Origin: Symsagittifera roscoffensis
Taxonomy: Eukaryota; Xenacoelomorpha; Acoela; Convolutidae
NCBI RefSeq assembly: GCF_963678635.1
Contig: NC_087063.1
Coordinates: 73,491,617 to 73,555,616 of the forward strand
Reading direction: 5' to 3'
DNA length: 64,000 nucleotides
The notes beneath the pieces were generated by a model. The model was given only the letters and a program-made list of their open reading frames with translations, had not been told where the DNA came from and searched no databases. The position numbers and the translations under genes were made by a program. The number at the start of each line of letters is the position of its first letter. The stretch's first letter is position 1. This document shows positions 36,831 through 49,325 of this stretch, one piece after another.

Positions 36831-39800
36831 TTTTTGCTAATGCGAAGCTCATCTATGCTTTTTCTTATTGTACTTATAAAGCAAGCTGATTTTTGTCGTG
36901 TTCTCGCTATTGTTTGCGAAGCAAGGCTGCGACTTTGTGTTAACGTCCACTTTCATTAAAAATCAAAGCTCTTAATTTTGGCAGTGTGTTTTGTTTTCAA
37001 AGTTCATTCCATTGGTTAATTAACAAAAAGGGAACCAAAAAATCATTTGTTTTTCTCCATGTTTTGTTTTTTCTTAATTTTTTATCAGATGCTTTTGACG
37101 AGAAGGCTGCAAAATCATCTCAAGAAACACTGCCAAATGTTCATACGGCAATGTCGGCGAAATTAGACTGAAGAAGATCTAGTAGATAGAAACAATACCA
37201 AAAAAACTTGTATCAGCATATAGATTTTTTTCGAAGAAGTGTTTGGATCTCTACAACCATATCCCCTTTTCGAAAAAAGGGGATTCGGTAAAATGTTTTA
37301 AGTTCTGTTATGCTTTACCGTTGAATTATTAAAAGTTGAAAATTGTTAAAAAACTTTGCTAATGCGAAGGTCTTTTATGCTTTTTCTTATTGTACTTATA
37401 AGCAAGCTGATTTTTGTCGCGTTCTCGCTATTGTTTGCGAAGCAAGGCCGCGACTTTGTGTTAATTTCCACTTCCATTAAAAATCAAAGTCTTTAATTTT
37501 GACAGCCTGTTTTGTTTTCAAAGTTCATTCCAATGGTTAATTAACAAAAAGGGAACCAAAAGAATCATTTGTTTTTCTCCATGTTTTGATTTTTCTTAAT
37601 TTTTTTATCGGCTGCTTTTGTTGAGGAGGCTGCAAAATCGTCTCAAGAAGCACTGCCAAATGTTCATACGGCAATGTCGGCGAAAATAGACGGAAGAAGA
37701 TCTAGTAGATAGAAACAATACCAAAAAACCTTGTATCAGCATATAGATTTTTTTCGAAGAAGTGTTTGGATCTCCACAACCATATCCCCCTTTTCGAAAA
37801 AAGGGGATTTGGTAAAATGTTTTAAGTTTTGTTATGCTTTACCGTTGAATTATTAAAAGTTAAAAACTGTTAAAAATTTTTGCTAATGCGAAGCTCATCT
37901 ATGCTTTTTCTTATTGTACTTATAAGCAAGCTGATTTTTGTCGCGTTCTCGCTATTGTTTGCGAAGCAAGGCCGCGACTTTGTGTTAATTTCCACTTTCA
38001 TTAAAAATCAAAGTCCTTAATTTTGACAGTCTGTTTTGTTTTCAAAGTTCTTTCCAATGGTTAATTAACAAAAAGGGAAACAAAATATTCATTTGTTTTT
38101 CTCCATGTTTTGGTTTTTCTTATTTTTTTTTTATCAGTTGCTTTTGTATGAAATGTTCTTACTGCAATGTCGGCGAAAATAGATTGAAGAAGAACTAGTA
38201 GATAGAGACAATACCAAAAAACCTTGTATCAGCATATAGATTTTTTTCGAAAAAGTGTTTGGATCTCTGCAACCATATCCCCCTTTTCGAAAAAGGAGAT
38301 TCGATAAAATGTTTTAAGTTCTGTTATGCTTTTCCGTTTAATTATTAAAAGTTAAAATTTGTTCAAAATTTTTGCTAATGCGAAGCTCATCTATGCTTTT
38401 TCTTATTGTACTTATAAAACAAGCTGATTTTTGTCGTGTTGTCGCTATTGTTTGCGAAGCAAGGCCGCGACTTTGTGTTAACGTCCACTTTCTTTGAAAA
38501 TCGAAGTCCTTAATTTTGACAGTCTGTTTTGCTTTCAAAGTTCATTCCAATGGTTAATCAGCAAAAGGGAACCAAAATAATCATTTGTTTTTCTCCATGT
38601 TTTGTTTTTTCTTTTTTTTTATCAGCTGCTTTTGACGAGGAGGCTGCAAAGTCTTCTCAAGAAGCACTGCCAAATGTTCATACGGCAATTTCGGCGAAAA
38701 TAGACTGAAGCAGATCTAGTAGATAGAGACAAAACCAAAAAAACCTTGTATCAGCATATAGATTTTTTTCGAAGAAGTGTTTGGATCTCTACAACCGTAT
38801 CCCCCTTTTCGAAAAAGAATGGGATTCGGTAAAATGTTCTAAGTTCTGTTATGCTTTACCGTTGAATTATTAAAAGTTAAAAACTGTTAAAAATTTTTGC
38901 TAATGCGAATCTCATCTATGCTTTTTCTTATTGTACTTATAAAGCAAGCTGATTTTTGTTTTGTTCTCGCAATTGTTTGCGAAGCAAGGCCGCGACTTTG
39001 TGTTAACGTCGATTTTCATTAAAAATCAAAGTCCTTAATTTTGACAGTATGTTTTGTTTTCAAAGTTCATTCCAATGGTTAATTAACAAAAAGGGAACCA
39101 AAATAAAGATTTGTTTTTCTTCATGCTTTGTTTTTTCTTAACTTTTTTATGAGATGCTTTTGACGAGGAGGTTGCAAAATCATCTCAAGAAACACTGCCA
39201 AATGTTCATACTGCAATGTCGGCGAAAATAGACTGAAGAAGATCTAGTAGATAGAGACAATACCAAAAAACCTTGTATCAGCATATAAATTTTTTTCGAA
39301 GAAGTGTTTGGATCTCTGCAACCATATCCCCCGTTTCGAAAAAAGGAGATTCGATAAAATGTTTTAAGTTCTGTAATGCTTTACCGTTGAATTATTAAAA
39401 ATTAAAATTTGTTAAAAATTTTTGCTAATGCGAAGCTCATCTATGCTTTTTCTTATTGTACTTATAAAGCAAGCTGATTTTTGTCGTGTTCTCGCTATTG
39501 TTTGCGAAGCAAGGCCAAGACTTTGTGTTAACGTCCGTTTTCATTAAAAATCAATGTCCTTAGTTTTGACAGTCTGTTTTGTTTTCAAAGTTCATTCCAA
39601 TGGTTATTTATTAAAAAGGGAACCAAAATAATCATTTGTTTTTCTCCATGTTTTGTTTTTTCTTATTTTTTTTATGAGATGCTTTTGATGAGGAGGTTGC
39701 AAAATCATCTCAAGAAACACTGCCAATTGTTCATACTGCAATGTCGGCGAAAATAAACTGAAGAAGATCTAGTAGATAGAGACAATACCGAAAACCCTTG

Positions 39801-40450
39801 TATCAGCAGATAGATTTTTTTCGAAAAAGTGTTTAGATCTCTGCAACCATATCGCCCTTTTCGAAAAAAGGAGATTCGATAAAATGTTTTAAGTTCTGTT
39901 ATGCTTTACCGTTGAATTATTAAAAGTTAAAATTTGTTTCAAATTTTTGCTAATGCGAAGCTCATCTATGCTTTTTCTTATTGTACTTATAAAGCAAGCT
40001 GATTTTTGTCGTGTTCTCGCTATTGTTTGCAAAGCAAGGCCGCGTTTTTGTGTTAACGTCCACTTTCATTAAAAATCAAAGTCCTCAATTTTGATAGTCT
40101 ATTTTGTTTTCAAAGTTGATTCCAATGGTTAGTTAACAAAAAGGGAACCAAAATAATCATTTGTTTTTCTCCATGTTTTCTTTTTTCTTATTTTTTTATC
40201 AGCTGCTTTTGACGAGGAGGCTGCAAAGTCATCTCAAGAAGCACTGCCAAATTTTCATACGGCAATTTCGGCGAAACTAGACTGAAGAAGATCTAGCAGA
40301 TAGAAACAATACCAAAAAACATTGTATCAACATACAATTTTTTTTTTCAAAGAAGTGTTTGGATCTCTGCAACCATATCCCTTTTTTCCAAAAAAGGGGA
40401 TTTGGTAAAATGTATTAAATTCTGATATGCTTTACCGTTGAATTTTTAAA
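36831..40450 (+). repeat. Tandem array of seven ~520-bp units
   Basis: The block gctaatgcgaagctcatct recurs starting near 36836, 37357, 37880, 38371, 38897, 39420 and 39946, giving spacings of 521, 523, 491, 526, 523 and 526. Each unit has the same layout: an AT-rich lead; a hairpin tail element (gcgaagcaaggccgcgac); a long pyrimidine tract ending in AG; a ~27-codon open frame ending TGA; then a perfect or near-perfect inverted repeat around ccccttttcgaaaaaagggg. The third unit has lost about 30 bp, including most of the mini-frame. Units differ by scattered substitutions of a few per cent. See findings for the mini-frame. Confidence 0.9.
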
Positions 40451-40479
40451 AGTCCATGGGGCGAATTGTTGGAAGAAAA

Positions 40480-41300
40480 ATTTGATCTGGATTTGAAGTA
40501 CATAGAAACGTTGATGGCAGCAAATTGACTTACGATGAACAAGGAAAAAATCAAAACAACTGTTTTTAGCTCAAAGAAATTAAAACCATACGCAAATATG
40601 AGGGAAAATTATGTAAACAGAAAACGATGTTGGATATTTAGGAGCTCAAACTAATCGCAAGTTGTGTTCCACTGCACATATCCGGCATGTGAAAAATCGA
40701 TGCGCTAAATTCATTTGATTTCTCTTCGACATAATTCTCAAAATTAGAACTATGTTGTCGTGTGAACATTTCATATAAGTGTACAAAAGCTACGTACAAC
40801 CAATTTATCAATATGGAACACTGATTCATGGATGCACATCAAAAACAAAAATTAGATAAAATGCAAAATCAACAATTTTTTTTAATGAGAATGATGACCG
40901 GAAAAAAAAAGTTTGATGAACCAAATTCGACGAGTTAAAATTATAAAGTTGTTTTGATCTATGAATTACATAAGCAAAAAGTCTTAAAAACACTAACAAA
41001 AGTAATAAGAAAATAACAAAAGTAATAAGAGAATAGATGTGAAAAATTTCATAACTTCCAAAGAATTAATGAGGCATCTTCGAAGTGATTCACGGTTCAG
41101 AACATTACAAACACAATCAATACTGAACAAATTTTACCTTAAAACATAGTTAGCGAGTGTGTATGTCAAACTAAACTATAACGTTTTGTTAAAAAAGAAA
41201 CATTGCTTAGGAACTAAATGAGACAGTAATGTTCATAAACTATGACCTCTATCAGCATGGTACAGGTTTCTCTGAAAATGTTTTTTTTAAACTAAGGCTA
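40480..41300 (+). pseudogene. LINE (non-LTR retrotransposon) relic, 3' part of RT
   Basis: From 40780 the frame reads VYKSYVQPIYQYGTLIHG, the conserved post-palm segment of many LINE reverse transcriptases, followed by CTSKTKI and a stop. Decayed frames continue with leucine/lysine-rich sequence for ~450 bp. It directly follows the end of the tandem array. There is no intact ORF. Confidence 0.6.
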
Positions 41301-43986
41301 AATTTTATGCTTTGTTTCCTGACGAGGAAAAATTAAAAAAAAACCTGATCGAAAATTTTTTTCGATCTTCATGATTTCGATCTCCATCAACAAAAACATT
41401 CTAATTGAACTTTAGGGTTCAATCGGATAACCACAATAATCTAGATTCTGAATTTTCAAATTGCTCTCAACTGGCACCTGAACGCAGGCTTGTAGCCTTA
41501 CGGTGACCATTCTAATCGGCGCTATAAAATGTGAACATTTAAAATAAAATTTTTCCCTAATGTGCGTGATTCGTTTATTAGTGTTCCGGTTTTTGCAACG
41601 AAAGTAACGGAATATTTGTGCATGAGGTGGGTTTTTTCTTCAGACAAATTTCGACAAGTTTCGACTAGCCATTTTTGACGGAACTTTTTAAATATCCTTA
41701 AAAAATATATTGTTGACGTGCGCCTAATTTTAAGATATTTTACCTTTGATCGTTTTTTGTAAAGTTAAGCGGGTTTCAAGATTGCCATTTTGACCAAATT
41801 GGGACAATTAACGCGCGATATATTTCGCGCTATAAACGCGTAAGCGGAGATTTAATCTGTCTTAGAAATTTAGAAATCGTTCCGAATTGATTGAAGGAAG
41901 CTTTTTTGCCATAATCTATTTGTTACTAGGAGTGAAATCTATCGCTTTGTTCTTCATATGGCGTGTGGGGGGGGGGGGTTATTTTTACAATAAAATCTCA
42001 ATTTAAAAAAAAAATCATTTTTATTTATTTTATTTGATTTTGTAATGATATTACTGCTCTATAGACCTTATGAGGTAGTCGAAACATTCAGGGCTTCACC
42101 CTGCTATGAGAGGTCTTGTTATGATTATGATTTATTTATAGCGTTATGTTCGTTAATAGATCCCTGAGGGGGATATAGTTAAAGAGATCTAAGTGTTTAT
42201 GTTCCTACTAGGTTTTTTGATAATTTTTCGCAAGACTCCGTTGCTTGAATTCTTATGTCCTTGGGCAAACTCAATCTTGAGATAAATATTTCACCTGGTA
42301 CTTTAAAAGGGATGAATTGTTTTAACTTTTGGTAAATTAGTTCCTGGAACTAATATAAATCATGTAATTGATATCGTTCCTGTTTATTTGAATGTTTTTT
42401 CTTTGTGTAAAACTTAGTTATTTCGGTTACTTTAGTTGGATTTTATTGTGGTTCGTTTTTATGGTTCTTTTCAATAATCATGACACTTTTTCAAGTTTTT
42501 TTTAATTAATTCTTCTTTATTGATTGAAATTTATGCAAAAAAACAAAGGTAAGAAAATTATCGCAGCTTAAAATTTTAAAGGTTGTTCGCCGATATTGCA
42601 TTTCAAGTTTAATTCATTTTTGTTTCAAGAGAACAGAGCCGAAAAAATCATACACAAGGGCTTTTAACTTTGAGACTTGAGGTCTTGAACTAAAAATTCA
42701 ATGCTGCAAATTTTCCAGCTGCTATCAAGTTAGCGTGTAATTTAAGATGGATCTTGTAGTTTTCGGCTTCCTGCGGTTTTTTAGTTCAATTTGTTCAAAC
42801 ATTTTTTTGAAGATTGTTCTTGATAGCATTTACATTGAGTTGAAATTAAACATCTATTAAATTAATTGCAGCATGAAAACAGGTCAAGAGTTTCTAAGAT
42901 TTTTTGTTTTGTCCATATTGAGTGTTTTTTTTACTCCAGAATTACTTTTAAGCAATTCCTTTAATGGGCTTTTCCTTAAAAATCAGGCAAACTGTCCGAC
43001 GCTAAAAACACTTCAGATTTTCATTGAACAATTTTGCAAAAATTCAATTTGATTATTCCTGGTATATTTTATCATCTCCACTTTAGTTTGGTTTGGTGGT
43101 CGGAGTTTTCATTTTTGTTCAGCCAAATAGACCGTCATTATAAACATCATTAACATATTTTGTCCGATATCAGCAAATGATAAGCAGTTTTTTATCGAGT
43201 TTTTATTTATAAATTCAGAGTTCAAAACACTTTTCTAATAGGTGAAAATTCATGTGATTTAATTTAATTCCTTATACTGATATAAACTTTAGAAAAGCTT
43301 TTTGAAATTCATTTCATTAGCTTGTTATGCCCAAAAAAATCTGTATATGCAACTAATTCTGAAAATACAATTTTATTGTCTTTCAAAAAATATTTAATTT
43401 GCTTAGGATTAAATAATCTTTTTCTGATTAGTTTTAACTTGACCAAAAAAATTATCGCCTTAAGTACTCAACTCTGAGCAGCTGGAAATGATGCTTAACT
43501 AAACCTAAATATTGGGTAAGGATTTGACCTGACCCAATAGACTCGCCAAAATCTATTTTATGCGAACCAATTAAAACTTATTTTTGAAATGATGTTTTTT
43601 TCTCTATTGCCATTGAAAAGAAAATAATTGATAAAAATTTTTTGAAATAGGTTATAATACTAAAATAGGCAACAGATACTCGGAATTCAATCTTGAAATT
43701 GAGTTTTTGAAAAAAGAAGTTTGATCATAGTTATAATTATTGATCAATAAGCAAAGCTGCATCATTTTGTTGTAAGTTAACCTTATTTATCATCTCGGTA
43801 CTTTGTTCACTCTTTTCGTGCAGTAACTGATTTTTCAATCATTTCATTTTTATGAATTTTAAACTTGATCCCCATCTCGATAATATATTCACGACTGTTC
43901 ACGTGTCGTTTACTGATACTGTCTTATCTTTTCCTTGTCGTCTCTCTTTCATTACCGTGGGTTTCGGTGTCTAAGATCCGAGTAGG

Positions 43987-46900
43987 ATGGATACATGGGA
44001 CGATGCCACTTGGATTCTGACCTCGACCTTCATTATCTTTACCATGCAGAGTGGGTTCGGACTGCTCGAGTCTGGCTCTGTAAGTCACAAGAACGAGTCC
44101 AACATCATGGTCAAAAACAGGGAGGTCACTTAGTTTTATGATTTGACTGCTGTGTTTTTGGATCGGTGATATTTTGGGAACAATTTACTCTAAAATTGGA
44201 AACGATTACTTCATTTATGCAAAAATTTCAAAAAATCCAAAAGTAGTCATTTAATTTTAACTATTTTGAATTGTTTTCTATCTGAATTTCGGGATGTTTT
44301 TTTACCCAATTCTGCCCTAATTTTTGCATGAAATGTTCTTTTTACACAGAACCAAGAGGAATTCTAACTCTCACAATCCAAAACGTCACTCCTAACTCCA
44401 ATTTTACCAAATCATTCTGGTTGGTTATTTTTCCAAATGCACTTTCCGGGCAAACAATAAATTTTAGGGACAGCACGAAATAAAGAAACGATAGCATTGG
44501 TCATTACATTTCAAAAATGGAGCGCGACAAATCAATTTGGTCGACCTAAATTGTATCGACAAAAGTTTTTTCTACAAAACTCACCTTTCGGGAAAATTCT
44601 TGCTTTGCTCCGGATTGAAATTTTTAATTTGGTTCTGATTCTGTTAATTTTTTTGCTGAAAGAAGGTCAGGGGACACTATTGCTCAGAAAATTTTCGACA
44701 AAAAAAAGAATTTTTAATTCTACCTAGCTTAAAGATGTTTTGACCTCCCTTATGCGAATGCCAGTGTGGACGTGATCTTCGGCAGCATCTCCTACTGGAT
44801 GGTGGGCTATGGACTGAGTTTCGGGGACAACTCGTTCCACGGACTGTTCGGCCGCAGCAAGTTCTTCCTCGACACGAATGACGCCGACAGACTGGGCCAC
44901 ATATTCGCACACTTCTTCTTTCAGTCCAGTTTCGCCACCACCGCAACCACTATTGTAAGAAGTCTAATTATTTATTCACATTTAAGATGATTTATTCACG
45001 AGGGCAGGTTCCAACATAAGAGCTGTTTAGCTTTTTATTGAGAACCGCTGCTGTGTTTTTGAGCTAGAACCTACAAAATGTTTTCGGTAATTTTCTTGGG
45101 GAACAATAATATTGACTAGCCCCCAAACGACGAGCACGAATCATCGTGGGCCATGAAACGCAGGCCTTTCTACCGACTCGCAGATACTTCGCTACTTCCG
45201 CACCGCTTCAAGTCATTATTTTTCTTTGAAGCTCAATGAAGCGCAGGGGTGTTCTTTCAGTTTTCACCATTTTTATCAACATTAAACTCACACATCAGCT
45301 AAATGGGGCTAGTAGTTTCATTTCACACTTTTAAGGTGAGTGGGTCGGTGGCAGAGCGTGCGAACTTCATAGGGTACATAGTGTTCTCATTCTTCAACAC
45401 TTTCGTGTACGCCTTCCCGGCCCACTGGATCTGGCACGAGGAGGGCTTCCTCAACAAACACTTCGGGGCCATAGACTTCGCAGGCAGCGGCGCTGTACAT
45501 CTAGTCGGGGGAGCCACAGGTAGGGTCACACTCTCTTTCCTCCCCCATCTGCGAAATTTAACAAGTAAAATGTTTGTTTACTTTCACATTGTCCGATTGT
45601 TATGAAAATTGAAAAAAGAGTTGGTATCGATATCCAAAAAGCAGCTCTTTCTGAAACAGTTCTACGAGAAACCGCCCTAAAATTTGCACATGAATCTAGT
45701 TTATCTTTTTTGAATACAGGGTTTTAAAAAATAGGATTTCAAAGCTAGGATTTCAAAGCTCTTTAAAACTCTAGCTAAATCAAAATATTTAATATTTCAC
45801 TAGTTTATAATGCAATAAAAGTATCTTTCAAGCCTTTTTTGGTTATCTGTTGGAAAGTTTTGTATTTACTTAGCGCGCGCGTCTCTTAAAATAAGTATAC
45901 ATTGACGCCAAAAGCAGCTGTAGAAAAAATTTTAGGGTTTGTCTGCCAAAAATGGATGTCATAAAATATTATCAAAGGACCGTTTTGTGTCGCGAGAGTT
46001 CCGCATTTTTGAGGAGAAGGAGGGGGGGGGGGGAGTCCGTTAATCCGCTACCGATATAAGCCATTGTTCTTACTGTTTCAGCTCTAGTGGCTGCCATAAT
46101 GATTGGACCCAGGACCAACAGGTGGACTGAGCCGCAGAAGTTCCACATGGACAGCCCAATCAACGCCCTCCTCGGTCTATTCATGCTCTGGTTAGTAATT
46201 ATAACCGGCATTCTTACTTAATCAGATGAGAATTTGATTTATCGTTTTTTTTGGTTGTGCAATAAAGCTCATTTGGTAATATACGAATATTAATAGTAAA
46301 TAAAACTATCTAGGTGGGGCTGGCTGGGATTCAATTGTGGCTCCACGTATGGGGTGGCGGGGGGCAAGTGGAAACTGGCCTCGAAGGCGGCCGTCACCAC
46401 AATCAATGGGTCCATCGGGGGAGGCATCGTCGCCTTCGCTATGACGTAAGTTTTTATCGAAACAAATGTATTTGACGCGCAAATAATCGAGTTTTTTTAT
46501 TGCTCAGACTTAAATAGCCAATTTTCTCTTTGCTTACATAGATGCGCCTTCGTTCGTCTAACATCATAGTGCTTCGCTGACGCTATTCTTTGACAAAAAA
46601 TTTGTAACAAATCAGGAGCGATTTGAGGACTTTTTCGAGGGGGAGTGGGTTTTCAAAAAATCAAAAGTTTTTCATGACTTTTTTGGTCGACCAAATTAAT
46701 TTTCCGAGCAAACAAAAACATAGTTTTGGCCAAACTTTGGCCAAAATCACAATAAAGACACTATTTTGATCAATTTTTTTTTTGCGTAACAGGTGCATTT
46801 TTTTTAAAGAAAAAAACGCGAAAACAGATTCTTTTTTAGATTTTTACAAGATTTGAACCGAAAAATACCCACTCAAACTTAGTACATATTGGCGGCAAAG

Positions 46901-49283
46901 GTCAAATACCTGAAAAAAGCGTTACCCACCCCCCCCCCCCCCCCCCCCCCTAAACACGTTCACTCTAATCTTTCATAACTCGGGTAGTTTCACAAATTTG
47001 GCGAAAGAACTAGACATAAATTTCAAACTGAAACTGAAAATAATTTTTTCAATTATCGAAACTAAAATCACCCAAAAAAAACGAAAAAAAAATGGAAAAA
47101 CAAGGATAGCCGAATACTGCGCACAGAATGTTCCGACCACAGTCTTAGAAGAATACAAAAACGTTTTCTCAAATTGGTGTCGTTTTTTTTCTGCATGTCG
47201 TGATAAAAAAAAAATCTGAACGAAAAAATAGAACTTAGGCATATTTGAGAGCCATAGTAAAATAGGTCAAGTGTAAAACAGTTTTGAAAAAAAAAGACTA
47301 GAAAAATGAAAAAAAAATGAAAAAAATTCAAAACTGTTTGCGGGAAATTTTTTGAATTTTCAAGTTTTTGATTCGCTAAAATTGCGCTAAAAAACTCCAA
47401 AAGCTACCTTTACTTGAGTGAAACTAGTTTTTTACGACTTGAGTTAAGCTTAAATAAGCTATTGCAATTACTAACTATCTTACTAATTAGCTCGAAATTA
47501 GACCAAAAATAAAAAAATTTAAACCGGTTTTTCTGAACACTGTGAAAACTTTTTTTTTCTAAAATTTTTTAATGTCGTTCAAATCACGATTAAAAAGACT
47601 TAAGTATGATATTTCACTCAACCCTGTCCGATGATTGTTTGTGGTAGCTGATTTTGCGTGGAAAACAAAAAAAACTAAAACACCCCAATCCAATGGTCGG
47701 AAAAATGAAGTTGAAAAATAGTTTTTGAAAATATTCACAATAAATTCGTTTCGTGCCTTTGTTTTTTGTTTGCAGTTTCTTCTTGCAGCACGGCAGATTC
47801 GACGTCGGCTGGATCATCAATGGCATCCTAGGGGGTCTGGTGTCCATCACCTCCTTCTGCCCCGTGATGACCCCCGCGGAGGCTCTGGTGGTGGGGGGAA
47901 TAGGGGGAGCAGTGGTGATAGGGACCGGATACCTCATCGAGTTCCTCAAAATAGACGACCCTGTGGGAGCAGTGGCAGTGCACGGGGGAGGTTTGCTTAC
48001 GCGGATCAGATGAACATCCCTTCTTTTCACTCCAAGATTGACCAATCAGAAATCTTCTATCCCTTTTTTGATAATTTTAAACTTTAAACGCCCTCCCCTA
48101 AAGATGTTTTTTTTGTTTGTGTGTGTGTGGGATGGAGGTTGTTAACTTTATCCGATCATTAACTAGTTAATGCCAAAAAATTCATCATCGGTGTTTCAAT
48201 TATAAGAGTTAATTGTTATGCAGAAACCATACAAAATTCAGCACTATTTGACCAATTCTAAAAAATTTAATTCTGGTGAAATGGATGTCAAAATCAAAAA
48301 AGTGTCCCGTATATTCGTAGCAGTCTTTAACAGGTTTTAAACTTATTTTAATTTCCCGTTTTTATGTTCTTTTTTGTGTGTCCAGCGGGAGTGTGGAGTC
48401 TGGTAGCTGTGGGTCTGTTCGCTGGTCCTGACCCCACAGAAGAGAACTTGTTCACTACCAGTGGGCTGTTCAGAGGGGGTGGCTTCACTCTCCTAGGGGC
48501 ACAGTCTCTCTACATTGTCTGCTGTATAGGATGGGCTGTTCTATGCACATACATATCAATGAAGGTCAGTTATTCTTATAGGTTTATAGTAATATAGAGG
48601 TCTTAGATGTTTTTCTGTCGCTATATGAGCCCATATAACACTGTCTGTCCATTAAAAATGTATATTTCACGGAAAAGTGTTTATTATAAACTGTAGTACT
48701 GCGGATGCAGTAACCTTGAGCTTAATCATAGTCTTTGCTACTGCAGCTGCAGTTATTTGTATCATTGGCGCTATGTAATAATGTTATCTATTAATGGCCA
48801 AGGTCATAGGTGCTGTTATGAAATAGGTTACTCTTCATTCAGTTCGCCATACTCGTGTATGGATTTAAGCCAGTCGATATGAACTAAAACGAAGTTAATT
48901 AAAAGATTAAGTTCTTGAATTTAAGAACTTGAGTTCACTGTTTGACATAAAGTTATTAGCCGTTTCCTGGGTTATCATATGGCGCAGTCAGCAGGATTTT
49001 TGTAGCAAGACAATCGGAACAACATGGGAATTCCCGTTTTCTGGACTAAAGCAATTCGGATCGACTATGGAATTTCAAGATATGGTTGGATCAGTTTCTC
49101 TTGGCAGTGACTGTAAAAGAAAACGTGAATCCGGAAATACTTTTGGAAGCTTCAAAAGCAGTCATAGAGGAACCGAAACCGAGACCAGAAACACCACGAA
49201 CGGGAGAAGATGACGCTGGTGTAACAGCTCGTGAAACAAAAGACAGATTAGCAAGAGACCGTGTTGCTCTGGAAAACGAAGAA

Positions 49284-49325
<42 letters not shown>

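Larger units (their letters stand above)
30767..43986. other. 13.2-kb repeat-rich spacer
   Basis: Contains family A (31265-31920), the family B tandem pair (32905-34545), tRNA-like SINE heads (35430, 36770), the seven-unit array (36831-40450) and a LINE relic (40480-41300). At 41300-43900 I see only AT-rich sequence, a 12-G run and a short hairpin. No host gene was identified. Confidence 0.6.

Noticed and set aside
36831-40450. Tandem array as an rRNA, 5S or histone cluster
   Set aside because: No similarity to rRNA or histone sequence; the only coding signal is the short mini-frame.
44677-44946. Minus-strand Cys/Arg-rich frame over Amt exon 2
   Set aside because: Antisense shadow of the conserved transporter exon.
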